The notes beneath the pieces are model-generated. The model made no database searches. It was not told the origin of the DNA and worked only from the letters and a program-made list of their open reading frames with translations. Below are positions 31,601 through 43,569 of a stretch of 64,000 nt of DNA, piece by piece. The stretch spans positions 92,623,340 through 92,687,339 of the forward strand of contig CM043971.1 in the NCBI GenBank assembly GCA_014529385.2. Reading direction: 5' to 3'. Within the stretch, counting starts at the first letter, position 1; every line of letters starts with the position of its first letter. The translations under genes and the position numbers were made by a program. The stretch comes from Adiantum capillus-veneris (lineage: Eukaryota > Streptophyta > Polypodiopsida > Polypodiales > Pteridaceae).

Positions 31601-33495
31601 CCTCTCTCTAAAGCATTCATCACCCTACTAGCAAAGTAGATGGGCCGCATCCTGGTACTATAGGGATCTTGTTGTAGCAAAACTGCACCAATTGTTTCTT
31701 TCCCAGCACTAGAGCTAACAAAGAATGTGTACTCCCAACAAGGAGGCATGAGTGTTGGTAGCTCTGACAAAATGGCCTTAATGTTACAATAGTACTCTTC
31801 AAGCTCATCAGACCATGCAAATTCTACTTGTTGTGTCAACTTTTGCAAAGGGTGAAGTAACTCCGAGGCTAAGTGAATGAAGCGTGACATATACTTCACC
31901 TTTTGAATGAATGAGATGACCTCCTTAAGACTCTTGGGTGATGGTAGCTCAATAAGATCCTTTACCTTTGAAGGATCCACTTCAATGCCTTTGTAAGAAA
32001 CTTTATGACCAAGCAAGATTACTTCATCCTCACCTATATGGCACTTGTCGGGGTTGAGTTGACCTCCCATGTCGTAGAGATTCTTTAAACCTTCTTCTAC
32101 CCTTTGTAGATGCAATGATTTTGAGCTATAAATACAGAAATGATCAATGAACACCCTAATTGACTTTCCAAAGAATGCTTGAAACACCATATTCATGAAA
32201 CGTTGGAATGTTGCAGGAGCATTTGCCAGACCAAATGGCATGACTCTAAAAGCATAACAACCCCAAGGAGTGATAAAGGTTGTTTTCAATTGATCCTCCA
32301 ATGCAATCCCTATTTGAAAGTAACCTGAGTAACCATCGCACACAATGTACTTCTCATGACCAGCTACCTCATTTAGTATCTCATCCTGGAATGGGAGGGG
32401 AAAGTGATCTCTTTTTGTTGCCTCATTGAGGGGACGGTAATCCATACACACCCTCCACTTGCCATTTTTCTTAGGAGTGACAACAACAGGAGAGACCCAC
32501 TCTGAATTCTCCACTGGATAAATGAAACCTGCTGCTAGAAGCTTTCTTACCTCCATGAGTAGAGCCTGCTCCTTTATAACTCCTAGCCTTCGTAGCTTCT
32601 GAGCTTTAGGTGTGGCCTCAGGCTTTAACTCAATCTTGTGTTGAACAACATCTACCCCACGCACGTCGGTGTAGTCTTTAGCAAAAAGCCTAGGAAACTT
32701 CCTTAGCACACATTTGAACTCCTCTCTTTCATCCTTTGTAAGTGTTGTTGATAGAATACCTTCCAGCATCCCTTCATCTTGAACACCTTCGTTCTCTTGA
32801 GGACCTACCTCCTCCAAGCCTTGACAAGAGGTCTCTTGGTTGCTTGGCTTAAACCTTACCCCCAAGACTTCGATGGAAGACTCCTCTTCAGTAATGCTGC
32901 CGCTACTTTCTTCTTCTGAAGTGCTATCGGTCCAACCTTCTTCCGTCTCACTTTGAGATGATTCTTCATGGAGCTGCTCTTGGCGTTGCTCCTTCATGTC
33001 AAAGACAACCTTCTTATGATTGTCATTCCTGCAAATTAATTTCCCACTCTCCCAATCCTGCAAAGCTCGCATTTTCATTAGCCATGGTCTTCCTAGGATA
33101 AATGGATAACCACTTCCCTTGGTCGACATAACATAAAAATCCACCGCTTTCTTAATGCCAAAGGCCTCTACAAAGACATTTTTACAAATGCCTACACACC
33201 TAGCCTTGCTATTGTTTGCCATCTTGACTTTGATTTCAGGTGTCTCATGGATGTGCATGCCTAGTCTTTGCATGAGTCCCTCTGTCATGATGCAAATTTG
33301 TGCACCCCCATCCCCTAGACCTTTCCTAACCAATCTTCCTTTGATGTAACAGTCTAGCACCGGTGTAATGTCCTCATTCATTTCAGCTTGTGCAATTTTT
33401 ACAACAGGCACACTCTCTTTTACCTTTCTCCTAGTGCTAACTGCCCTTGTTAAATCCCTCCTAACTTGTGGACATAATGCAAGAAATGAGGCCAT
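31555..33495 (-). pseudogene. E2 protease and reverse transcriptase
   Basis: The protease has GDGGAQICIM (near 33295) and FILGRPWLM. An acidic linker (about 32870-32960) follows. The RT has WVSPVVVTPKKNGK, RVCMDYRPLN, CDGYSGYFQIGIALEDQ and MPFGLANAPATFQRFMN. In the catalytic box the usual F-[LM]-D-D is F-I-D-H (IRVFIDHFCIYSS): the second catalytic Asp is His, which should kill the enzyme. The first RNase H begins FVSSSAGKETIGA, where the usual first Asp is missing. A frameshift near 33465 joins it to gag. Confidence 0.88.
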
Positions 33496-34685
33496 GAAAT
33501 ATCAGGACCCTTACCTCTCATGTCTTCCAACAAGTTGTACGGAGCCATACCATGTCCAAGAGGGAAGTCTTGGAGGTTGATACGACGTCGAGTCCTCTTG
33601 GTTTCCTTGGTTTCCTTTGCCTTCTTGCCTTGTCCATGGTCACTCTGTGATGTGACTCCTTCTTTCTCTTTACCTTTTCCTCGGCCACGCTTAATGCCAT
33701 TGGCTTCCATGTCAACCTCATTTGAATTTTTCACCTCTATCACATGCACATTTGGATCTGGCAAAGGTGGAACTCCTTCTACCCCTTGTGGAGGTGGTCT
33801 TGGTCCATTTGGCCTTTGTAGAAGCCTTGGTTGTTGACTAGTTCCTTCACCTGCATTCATCACTGGGTAATTCAAGTTAAGTCTCCCTGGCTCCCCACGG
33901 GGACAAGGACAATTATACATCCCATGTCCAGACTCACCGCAATTCCAACATTGCAAGACTCTCCTAGTTCGTGGCTCTCTCTCTTCTGACTTCTTTGCTT
34001 GTCCCTTTGGACCTACAGCTTGTGCAAGGTGAATTGACAGGCTGCTTAAAGATTCATTTAACTTCTCAATCACTTTAGCCGTTACCTCAAGAAGCTCCCT
34101 AGATGTTGATACTTGTGACTTACCTTTGGGTCTAAGAACTTCTATTGGAACCTCTCCCCTTAAGCACTTGAATTTCCTATACTTCTCAGCAGCCCTAGTT
34201 TCCGCTGCATCAAAAATAGCAGGTGCACCCGCCTCAACTTTTACCTTAAGGTCCGGAAAGAGTCCGGCTATGAACCTCTCCTTCTTTAAAAATTCTGCAC
34301 CATCACCAGGGTTAGCAGCATTTCATATCCATAGAGCCCAAAGACGTAGGAACTCTTGCTTGTACAAGTAGTAGTCATCTAAGTCTTTTTGCTTATGAGA
34401 AACAATGTCTTGCCATAATTTCTGAGTGTTTTGGGGATCAAAGAAGTATTTCTTGAAACGATTCAAAACTTCCGTGTAATTCCCTTTAACTTCCTTAGGC
34501 AAAGAGTCAAACCAAGTGCTAGCATCTTTCCTAAGGACCACCTCAAACATTTCTACACCTTCTTGATCAGTTACTATCCTCTTGATACGGCAAGACATCT
34601 TGAAATTCGCTAGAAATAATTCTGCATCCTCTCCAGGCTCTCCAAAGAAAAGAGGATATCCAGACATTTGGCGTTGGCTCTCCAT
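33450..34685 (-). pseudogene. E2 Gag with one zinc knuckle
   Basis: The first ATG is at 34685-34683 (MESQRQMSGYPLFFG). The Gag core includes FGEPGEDAELFLANFK, ASTWFDSLP and FKKYFF. TGA at 34325-34323 interrupts after LWALWI, and the frame then continues with NAANPGDGAEFLKKERF. One canonical knuckle, CWNCGESGHGMYNC, lies near 33910-33950. A proline-rich then Lys/Arg-rich tail follows. A frameshift near 33465 leads into protease. A longer ORF upstream would need a TTG start and runs into the leader, so I chose the ATG. Confidence 0.83.
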
Positions 34686-35277
34686 TGAATTGATTTCAAA
34701 GTGACGCGTTTTTGTTTTTTCTTTCTTTAAAAGATTTACACAATAATATTTTCTAAATTGCAATCTATTCTACAACAAAATAAAAATATTCACATTAAAT
34801 GACCTATGATAATCAATAAGAGGTAGAATGACAGGGTTTGGTGACGCGAGAATTTCTCCTACTCTTTGGGCACCAAACATGAAAACCATACGTTGTTGAA
34901 AATGGATTTTTCTACTAATTGCAATGTTTACTCTAATGTGTGGAGTGAAATGAAAGGGAAAAACCTGTATTCCTGGGCCATTATCCATGGTCTATGTATG
35001 ACCTAATTCTTAAAACAAAACACAAATATAAACGTCCAAACTAAGGTCGTACCTAATGAGAGGCAAAATAAAAGGATTTACTGATGCGTTTATCTCTACC
35101 AACCTAAGAGGACCTAAAATTCTACGAATTACTCGCTGAAATTGCAACTTAGTATCAACAATTATGTGTACCTTTTGCCTTGCAATGGGAATGAAGGGAT
35201 CATACAAATTCTCATGATTCATGCAAGCTACTTGATTATGCTAAAGGTTGAGCCTTCACAAAACATACACAAGCCTG
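34686..35277 (-). other. E2 leader
   Basis: About 0.6 kb of noncoding sequence between the primer site and the gag ATG. Two diverged copies of a roughly 245-bp segment are visible (about 34770-34988 and 35010-35222), seen best as two similar short reverse frames containing ILPLI and a following DYHRSF or RYDLSL. Confidence 0.5.
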
Positions 35278-35295
35278 TCCACAGTGGGGGCACCA
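35278..35295 (-). promoter_or_regulatory. E2 primer binding site
   Basis: On the minus strand TGGTGCCCCCACTGTGGA starts 3 nt inside the 5' LTR. The complementary tRNA 3' end would be ...GTGGGGGCACCA. I do not recognise the tRNA; it is not the usual initiator-Met site. Confidence 0.65.
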
Positions 35296-35298
35296 ATT

Positions 35299-35557
35299 TA
35301 AAGCGGTCCGGGGTGGGCAACAAGAAGAGCAACCTCTAGACACCCTTCAAGGCTCCCGTGTTGCTCAATGGGGTTGGGGCACAACACAACACAAACCAAA
35401 ATAACAAACCCACAGCCAAATCCCAACTACACAAGGGGCACCACCTAGTTTAAGAGCAAACTAGGACGCAAAAGAGGAGAATCGTTAGAGCAACCCACAA
35501 ACAAGCAAGGAATTTACACTAACCCTAACACCAATGGAACACTCTCACACACTAAAA

Positions 35558-35655
<98 letters not shown>

Positions 35656-38020
35656 TGCTCGGGCTGCTTTGAAGTGTATCGTTAATGATCAAGCAAACAT
35701 AAATATATATATGTAAGAAAGAAAGAGAAGGGGGAAGGGGGTGCTTGTTGCACTAATGCCTTCTTACAAATCTGTCATGACCAATCAAAGTGAGATTAGT
35801 ATCTGTTCAACATAGCCTGAGTAAATTACACCACAACACATTACAAGAAAAAAACCACCCCAATCACTGTCTTAAGGCTAGGGGAGTCCTCTCCACCCTG
35901 TCGCCCTCTTACAGCATGTGGGATTTATGGCTAAATTGATAACAATACCCGGAGACAAGCTATCAAGAACTTAAATAAAACACCAAGACACTTACACATC
36001 ATTATTGTCCATGACTTCACGTAGGAAGGGAGACAAGGTATCCATGCTTAGTCCAAATTCACCCTCCTTGATTCAGCAAATGTTGGGCTTACACTAGTAG
36101 GAGAAATGATAGATTTCCTACTCTCAATTGAATGATCACTCTCTCTTACAATGGCATAGAGTCCCCTTGCTAGTCACCCCTAATACAACACATACATATG
36201 CCTAATGCCAATGAGATTCCACTCAAGAGCTCCTTCTCAAGGGTTGAGCTTGGCTTCTCAAGCTATAGCATAGTGCTCTTTCTTCTCCTTTTTTGTGCTA
36301 GCTACACCCTCCTTTTATAGCAATTTTGAAGGCTAGGGTTACTCCTCTAACCATGGTTGGGTTAGATTTTCAGCAATTTACCTAATTTCTTTTGCTTGGA
36401 ATTATCAAGAAGTTGGTGGGGAAAGAGAGAGGAGAGAAATGGAGGTGATAGGACTTTTCATAGTGGGTTAGTGTTAGTAGAGTTAGTATTTATTTACAAA
36501 TGGAATTGGATATTTACAATGGGAGTATCCATGTAGGATACAAATAAGGAAGAAAAACTCTTAAGAGGTAAGAAAAGGTGGATTTCTTACAAGGTTGATG
36601 CTCCAAGTGTCTTGAGTAGGGTCAATTTTGACGCTTGTTGACGGTCCACTAGCTTTGACGGTACATTTTTTCTCCACTCTTGACCTTCCTTGAGAGAGAA
36701 GGTAATTGAAGCTGAGTAATCAACCACCATGATGCTGTCTTTTAAGAGAAGAGGCTGAATTTTGTGGTCTTTTGATAGATATGGGTAATTTGGAGGAGGA
36801 AAAATGAGACTAGGTGGTCAATTTTGGAATGGAATTGTGTGTGGGAGGTATAAGTTCACCATGGTTTCTTTTATTCTTCAAGGTTGAGGAGAAGGTGAGT
36901 AGGGTACAGAGAGGAGTGGTGAGAGAGGTGGGGATGATGAGTGGAGAAGTGTGTGTGAAAGAGGAAAATGATAAAGTGGAAGAGAGAGTGTGGCTACATT
37001 GCATGGGAAAACTGGGGTCCACTAATAAAATCATAGCTCACAGATCGTAGCTCAAAAAAATATGAAAAACTTTGAGGCAAAAGTTCAGCCCACGAGCTAC
37101 AACTTTTGTTTGTATCACCTTTTCAAATTTGGAGAGCAAGTGAACTTTAAAAATTCAGCAAAGCCGACTGTTTTTTTCCACTGCACAAAGTCCTTGTGGG
37201 GTCCTTCTTTATATGATTCTTTTGAATACCTCCAAGAGTGAGCCCTCCATAGTCCATGTATGCATGCCACCTACCCTTGATCTTATTTGGTAGGTCTATA
37301 ATTAAAGATATTGTTGAGATCATGATATAAGTGAATAGTACAACTAAGAAAATCAAATATTAAGGGGTCTAAAAAATATGTACATGTCAAATATAAATAA
37401 TATAAGTGGAAAAAATATAAAGGGGTCAAAAGAAATCTCTCTCATTATGAGGCTACCATAAAAAGATAAATATTTTTGGTGTTCTAATTTTTTAGAGAAA
37501 AAAAAAATAGATGTAGGAAGGGAAAAATCACAATAGTGAAAAATATACACATAAATAAAACTAGTTTTTTTGGATTTTTGTTGGGGTGGAGTTACACCAA
37601 ATATAAGAGAAGCTTACATGAAAATATTTCTATATGGAATAAAGAGTATGCAAAATTGTGGTAATGGTGAGGCAATGTACAGAGCATAAATAACACACAC
37701 TTAGGTAGAAATATTTAAATAAATACCAAAATAATTATGAAAAAATCTTTTATTTAGGCCCTATATACAAAGAAATATTTACATACGCATGGGCCATAAT
37801 ATACTTATATTTTTTTATATTTTTTATTTTTTTGGCTCAACTAGCCCAATGACTAGCTAATTGAGGGTTTTTTATTTCAGTAAGGAGATATGGGAAAAGT
37901 CCCCTAACTCACACGCACCTATATACAGTGAAAGGGTGAGGGTAACCACGGTGTTTGAGTGATTTGATAGGGTGAGATAACTCACTATGGCAATTACAGA
38001 GAGCCGAAAAACGACTATCA
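35299..38020 (-). repeat. E2 5' LTR
   Basis: The partner of 26693-29413, 2.72 kb. Its inner end reads TA where the other copy has CA (minus strand), a single change at the terminal dinucleotide. It contains a (GA)n tract at about 35563-35652 with one C interruption. Confidence 0.92.
36313..36320 (-). promoter_or_regulatory. E2 LTR TATA box
   Basis: CTATAAAA followed by GGAGGGTG on the minus strand in the 5' LTR. It is duplicated in the 3' LTR at 27693-27700. That leaves about 1.0 kb of LTR downstream of the inferred start. Confidence 0.55.
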
Positions 38021-38640
38021 GTATGAACAAAGCATTATGGATTGTTATTATGATGTTAGTACCTATTCAGAAGGGGTGCATGAAGAATCTTCACAGCGGT
38101 ATAATTAAATGGATCTTTGGTTTCCAAAGAAGTGTATGAAGAAGAAGAGGATGTAGACATGTATGAAGATTGCGTGCATGAAGTTCTTTGTGTACTTAAC
38201 GTTTTTGAAATGGCTGAAGTGCAGGATATCTAAAAAAATTCTCCTTATGTTATTTTTCATGAGTTGCAAGAGGAAGAAACCAATAGTTCTTTGTTACATG
38301 ATGAGGGGTTTCAAGGCTCTACTTGCCCAAAAGTTGATGAACATTTATAGGTTAGAACCATTTTTTATGGTCAATTGAAGTTCCATGTAAAAATGTCTAT
38401 AATACAGGTAAATATAATGCAAGGGATGCACATGCTTCTTCACTTTCTTGGATGATGTACTAGCTATAGTTAGGTTTGGATACTCTTCCTACTGATGCTT
38501 ATGTCACTGACATTATGGTTTCCGGTAAAAGGGAGTAAGTGTTCTTATTTGCAAGGTGTTGAACTTTTATGGGATGAGGGTGTTTCACTGTGGGTTAGGG
38601 GAAGATCTACTTTATTAAGGAGCTCATGGATGCTATGTGT
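38021..38640 (+). pseudogene. Decayed coding-like region, right part, split by E2
   Basis: It continues the frame broken by E2: EQSIMDCYYDVSTYSEG, then after stops and shifts EVYEEEEDVDMYEDCVHEV, FHELQEEETNSSLLHDEG and TGKYNARDAHASSLSW. Acidic, protein-like composition with many stops. Its style resembles the E4 ORF, but no alignment could be made by eye. Confidence 0.38.
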
Positions 38641-41211
38641 TCTCAAGGGTATTAGACCCAAGAGATTTCAAGGATCTTAAAAAGCAAGTTCAATATGGAT
38701 GGATTCTTTTGAGTGCTAAGTGTCATTGGTTGCTGTTTGATTTAGGAATAGCATGATGCTAACAAGGATGTTTGATGTTGGTGAGATATTATTTTATAAC
38801 AAGGGATACTTTGAACTCTTTTAAGCTTTAAAATATTACAATCTTTGTTTTACACATCCAAATTTGTTTGTAGAAGAAGAATAGAGTTGGATCCATCTTC
38901 AGGTAGATATTGCAGGCCATATTATCTCAATGTGAAGTAGAGAGTCATAAGGAGGAGGAGGAGGAGGAAGATAAGCTTATTTCATTGGATAAGGCCTCTC
39001 CTTGTAGAATTTTGCTCAAATTGTTATTTGCTCAAGAAATGTTTCTCAGTATATGGTAATACTTCTCTATAGTGAAAAATATAATTGGTTGGAATTATTG
39101 CATGCATGAAGCATTCACCCAAGATTGCTAGTTCTTAGCATCTTCCTTACTGGGAAGAGATTCCTTTTCAAACATAAATTGGAATTGCTATTGAAAGTTG
39201 TAGGATTTTTTTTTGTCTTAGTAACGTCCAACACTTAGTAGGCCTTGCCTTCTAGTGCTAAACTCATTTCAAGAGAACAAAATACGATTGGAGTTGCACT
39301 CAAATGATGGACATTGGTCCACTTGTGCAAAGGTGCATTCATGGCAAAGTTTGTTCCTCTCCTTGTCTTTGCCACTGTACACCAATGACTTTAAGACTCT
39401 CATCCATGGTGAAGTCTTCTAGTTCTTGTCCCCTACTAGGAAAGATTTGGATGGTGTTGGCTACCTATTTGGTGACAACCAAAAATCTTTGTGATCGGTC
39501 GTTGGTCATCTACATCATCATGAAATTGTCAACTACCTTTGTCAGTATAATTAATTTAAAAAAATGGTTGTTGAATTCTTCTCCATTTGTTCCATGTGTT
39601 AAATAAGAGCATTCAATTCATGGATATCAACAAACCCATGGTCGTCATGAAATCCGTCACTTTCCTTAGCCCGCACGTCCACTACATCTATTTCAAAAAG
39701 GCAAAGCGATTTTGAAATCAAAGCGGTGATTGATCAAAAGTTATTATTTTGTTGACATGCTCGTTTTGCTCAAAATATGGATTTGCTACAGAGATTAGAA
39801 AATTTCAAAATTATATATCTTTAAATTTTAATTACTTACCGCTCTTTGGATGCCTCTTGAAAGAAATCTTTGGCTAATTTTCAATGAACTTGAGCTTGGA
39901 GAGAGCCTCAAAGATTCTCTTGTTCGGGAATAAACTTCTTGGTTGGGGGTGGACAAAGTATGTGCACTTAATTATACCAAAGCCCAAAGTGTTTAAAGGG
40001 AGCTTTGCTATGGAATAAATGTCAATGATAGTGAAAGGAGAGGGAGAAGAGCTTGTGGATTTCTAGCACTACAGTACTCAAGAAGCGCAAAATCTTGGAA
40101 TGCCTAGGTGGTCCTTTTTAGATGGATAGACACAACACATTGCACACTTAACCCCACTCTCCTACTTGTGTGTAAGCTCCTCTTCATGCCCGCCATATTG
40201 CAAAAGTCATGCATTGGTTTCCATGGCTTCAAGGGCGCGTATGTCCAGTAAAGATTACACCTACTTTGATATTAATGAAAAGCTAAAGTCATGTGAGGGT
40301 AATGGTTGACACTCGTCTTAGCATACCCTTCCATATATTTATAGCCTTTGTCGTAGGGAGAGCCCCCATGCATGATTTCTATGTGTGGCCATGCCATCGG
40401 GCCTTGCCGACCTACCCTTGCTTAGGACCTTTTTCCTGAGAAGGGTAGGCTTGAGCGTGTAAGGGTAGTTGGGAGAGGTAACTGTTTAGTACTAAGTCAT
40501 GGCTAAATATGAGGGAAGAAGCAAGTTTGGATGTGATCAAAAGTTAAGCACTCTAGTAGTGTGTGGTATTGAGACTCTCAAACTTGTAATGAGTATAATG
40601 CGCATAGTCAATGTGACTCTTCTCCATTGCACCCATGTCCCTTCTAGCATTGAAGGGAGTGGGAGCCAATATAAATGGCTACAATAGTGCATCTTAGCAA
40701 CAAGAGGATAGGTTCAAGCATATAAGGGTGGGTTTGGTTTCCTACTTTGGGGAAGAACATGGACTTGTAGTTAGGGACAATATGGGTAGGGCAATGTATG
40801 GGGTGTGACACATCAGATTCCTCCCAAGCTGTAATACATTGGCATCATAGAAAATCTTCATTCACTTGGGATTCTATTGAGGCATCATGTAGCAATTGTA
40901 ACGCATCCATTTTCCAAACTACTTCTATATGTCTTGCATCCATCCGGTGCTGAAGATCTTGCTTTTATACGTCTTTCAAACTTTCTTTCTTGCTTCAATG
41001 CAAGTTTAGGAAGTCTATGTAAGGGGTTTTGAACATCTATATGATGCATTACACAACCCTTTCCATGCCCAAAGCCTCAATTGGAAGAGACCCTAGCTCA
41101 AGAAATAGGTGCATATATGGTATTTTTGCCTTCACTTGGAGAAAGTCAATAAGAAAATATTGTTGGACATTCTCAAAACTCATTCCAACTATACTTTGAG
41201 ATGCTCCCACT
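38641..41211. other. Intergenic DNA, no supported gene
   Basis: About 2.6 kb with short ORFs only and no recognisable domain. A (GGA)n run lies near 38951-38970. The right part, up to about 41680, may include the 5' LTR of the copia remnant, but its partner LTR was not found. Confidence 0.4.
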
Positions 41212-41307
41212 GAGCTCCTACCCCACACTTGATTTGAGCTCCTACCCCACACTTGATTTGAGCTCCTACCCCACACTTCATTCGAGCTCCTACCCCACAC
41301 TTCATTC
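41212..41307. repeat. 24-bp minisatellite, four copies
   Basis: The unit GAGCTCCTACCCCACACTTG, plus four more bases, starts at 41212, 41236, 41260 and 41284. The last two copies share C substitutions, so the array grew in steps. A reverse frame reads it as the 8-aa repeat SSNQVWGR, which is an artefact. Confidence 0.92.
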
Positions 41308-41686
41308 CCATTTAGAAGAACCAATGTCACAAGGTGTCAACAAGCTACTTCTTCCTACGAACACAACATTTGACATGCCCACAATGCACATGTTCTCAAA
41401 TGCATAGTATGCTCTCTTCCCACATTTTAAATGACATACAACACATTTGTGCCACTTGTAATTGACCAAAACCTCAAGGCCAAGGCACTTAAATCTCTTA
41501 AGAACTTCTATTAGGGTTCAAGCCAAGTGGCCAGACACCCATCACACTAACTATACTAACTTTATATATTCTTTTTCTCATATAGAGTACTAAGGAATTA
41601 TACGAATCTTTGCTGAGAGATCCACCAACACTCTGTGTCTGCTCTTCTTCTCCCTCTCCCTCTACATGCACCACACACTATTCAAG

Positions 41687-41704
41687 TGGTATTAAGGCTG
41701 AAGG
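41687..41704 (+). promoter_or_regulatory. Copia remnant primer binding site (initiator Met tRNA type)
   Basis: TGGTATTAAGGCTGAAGG differs from the usual TGGTATCAGAGC plus AAGG pattern at a few positions. The upstream sequence ends ...ACACTATTCA, consistent with an LTR end. Confidence 0.5.
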
Positions 41705-41892
41705 TTTTGGTGCTACTTCTCTCTTGATGTTTCCCTCTTCTCAGTAAGCTTCACATCGGGGATAGATCAAAGCTTAGAGCTTCCATGTATATGGAGGATT
41801 GTGAGCTCATCACATAGAGCTCATATATCAAGGTGGCAAGGAATTGAACACTACAAGCCACAAGGGGTGAGAGTTTGAGCTTTCTCTGAGCT

Positions 41893-42350
<458 letters not shown>

Positions 42351-43569
42351 TCCAATTTTCTTGACATTGAAAACTCATTTTCTCAGCTTACGACATTGAC
42401 GGTTTCTCCTCCAACATCTAGCTACATGCATGAGTGAGGCTCCTCTTCCATAGAGAAGTGACACTTGACATTGGTGTCGACGTCGACTATAGGTTTTCAC
42501 ATGCTCTCTGGTATTGTAGAGAGCGTGATAGAGAGACGCTTTGTCAGTAGTGAGAGGTAGGTTAGACATTGCCAGTAGCAGTAATTCTACTCATTTTTGA
42601 GAGAAAATTTGGATTTCCATTATGCATTCTTGGCATTGATGTATGTTCTATGTAGTATTTCTCATGCATAGCCATGTACAACTTCTCAGAGATAACTCTC
42701 ACATATCGATTTTACATGCACAAACATAGTCACAAGCTCTCTGGACATAGCAAATTTATAAGCATCTTTGGCAGTAAAAACCATTATAGTTTGAATGGGA
42801 GTTTTGGATGCATATGGTTTATGTGTGTCTAGCACTTGAGAGTACTTGTGCTATGTTGAGAGCATTTTACTTCTTGTAGGGAGTTGGTTCTATGATTTTA
42901 CTTGCATACTCATTGGCACCTATTTGAGCATGTGTCATGTAATTTTGCAGTGATTTTTTTACATTTTGGATATATGTTGTGTTGTGGATACTGCCATTGT
43001 ACGTCATCGTGGAGCCGATTCTGGATTGTTTTGGTAGTCCTGACCATTTTCTAAACTTTTTTTGAAAGAGCTCCTTTTAAGACAGTGGCTAGTCATGTCT
43101 ACATAACCTTTTGTTAGGGTTTTTGCTTGAGTTTTTTGAAGCCAAACACTGGGGGCAAGGTAACCTACTATGAGGTGGATTAGGTTGCTAGAGATTCTCA
43201 TTTGTGGCCTAACCATAGGATATGTGAAAACGGGTATAGGTGCTTTGACACCAAGTTGGCAATCGCTCAACAATTTCTTTCAGTAGTATATGTCAGTATA
43301 TGCTCTATCAACACTCTTGATACTTTATGCATTAATCCTATCTTGATTTGGGTAGAGATTTTTCTCCTTGGACAGAGGAGACTCTGCCAAATTTTTCCAA
43401 CGAGTCGTCTAGTTTTCTTACAACACACTTTCGCATTGACATTGCAGTGACTTTGTTGAGATTCTAGTTGATATTTTCATCTCTTTGCAAAAGAGACTTT
43501 TCCAAAAAATTTGTAGAAATATTACCGTCAACTTCTTGTCTCACTCTCTTGCACTTGCTCTTGTCAGTC

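Larger units (their letters stand above)
26693..38020 (-). mobile_element. E2: Ty3/Gypsy LTR retrotransposon, Tat-like, with 2.7-kb LTRs
   Basis: Very long LTRs at 26693-29413 and 35299-38020 flank a 5.9-kb interior. A 4-bp duplication, GTAT, flanks it (26689-26692 and 38021-38024); Gypsy elements usually give 5 bp. The minus-strand order is primer site, gag, protease, RT, degenerate RNase H, second RNase H, integrase, polypurine tract. Coding is broken by a TGA in gag, a TAG between the second RNase H and the integrase, and three frameshifts (about 33465, 31600 and 30085). LTR differences by eye are roughly 2-3%, mostly C/T and G/A. The protein order and the dual RNase H match E1, so both belong to the same lineage, but their LTRs are unrelated. 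Confidence 0.92.

Noticed and set aside
38163-38680. Two plus-strand ORFs of 61-71 codons right of E2
   Set aside because: They are in other frames from the acidic coding-like sequence there and have no protein character.
41212-41307. Possible CRISPR-like array
   Set aside because: Units are contiguous with no spacers, and the context is a plant retroelement.
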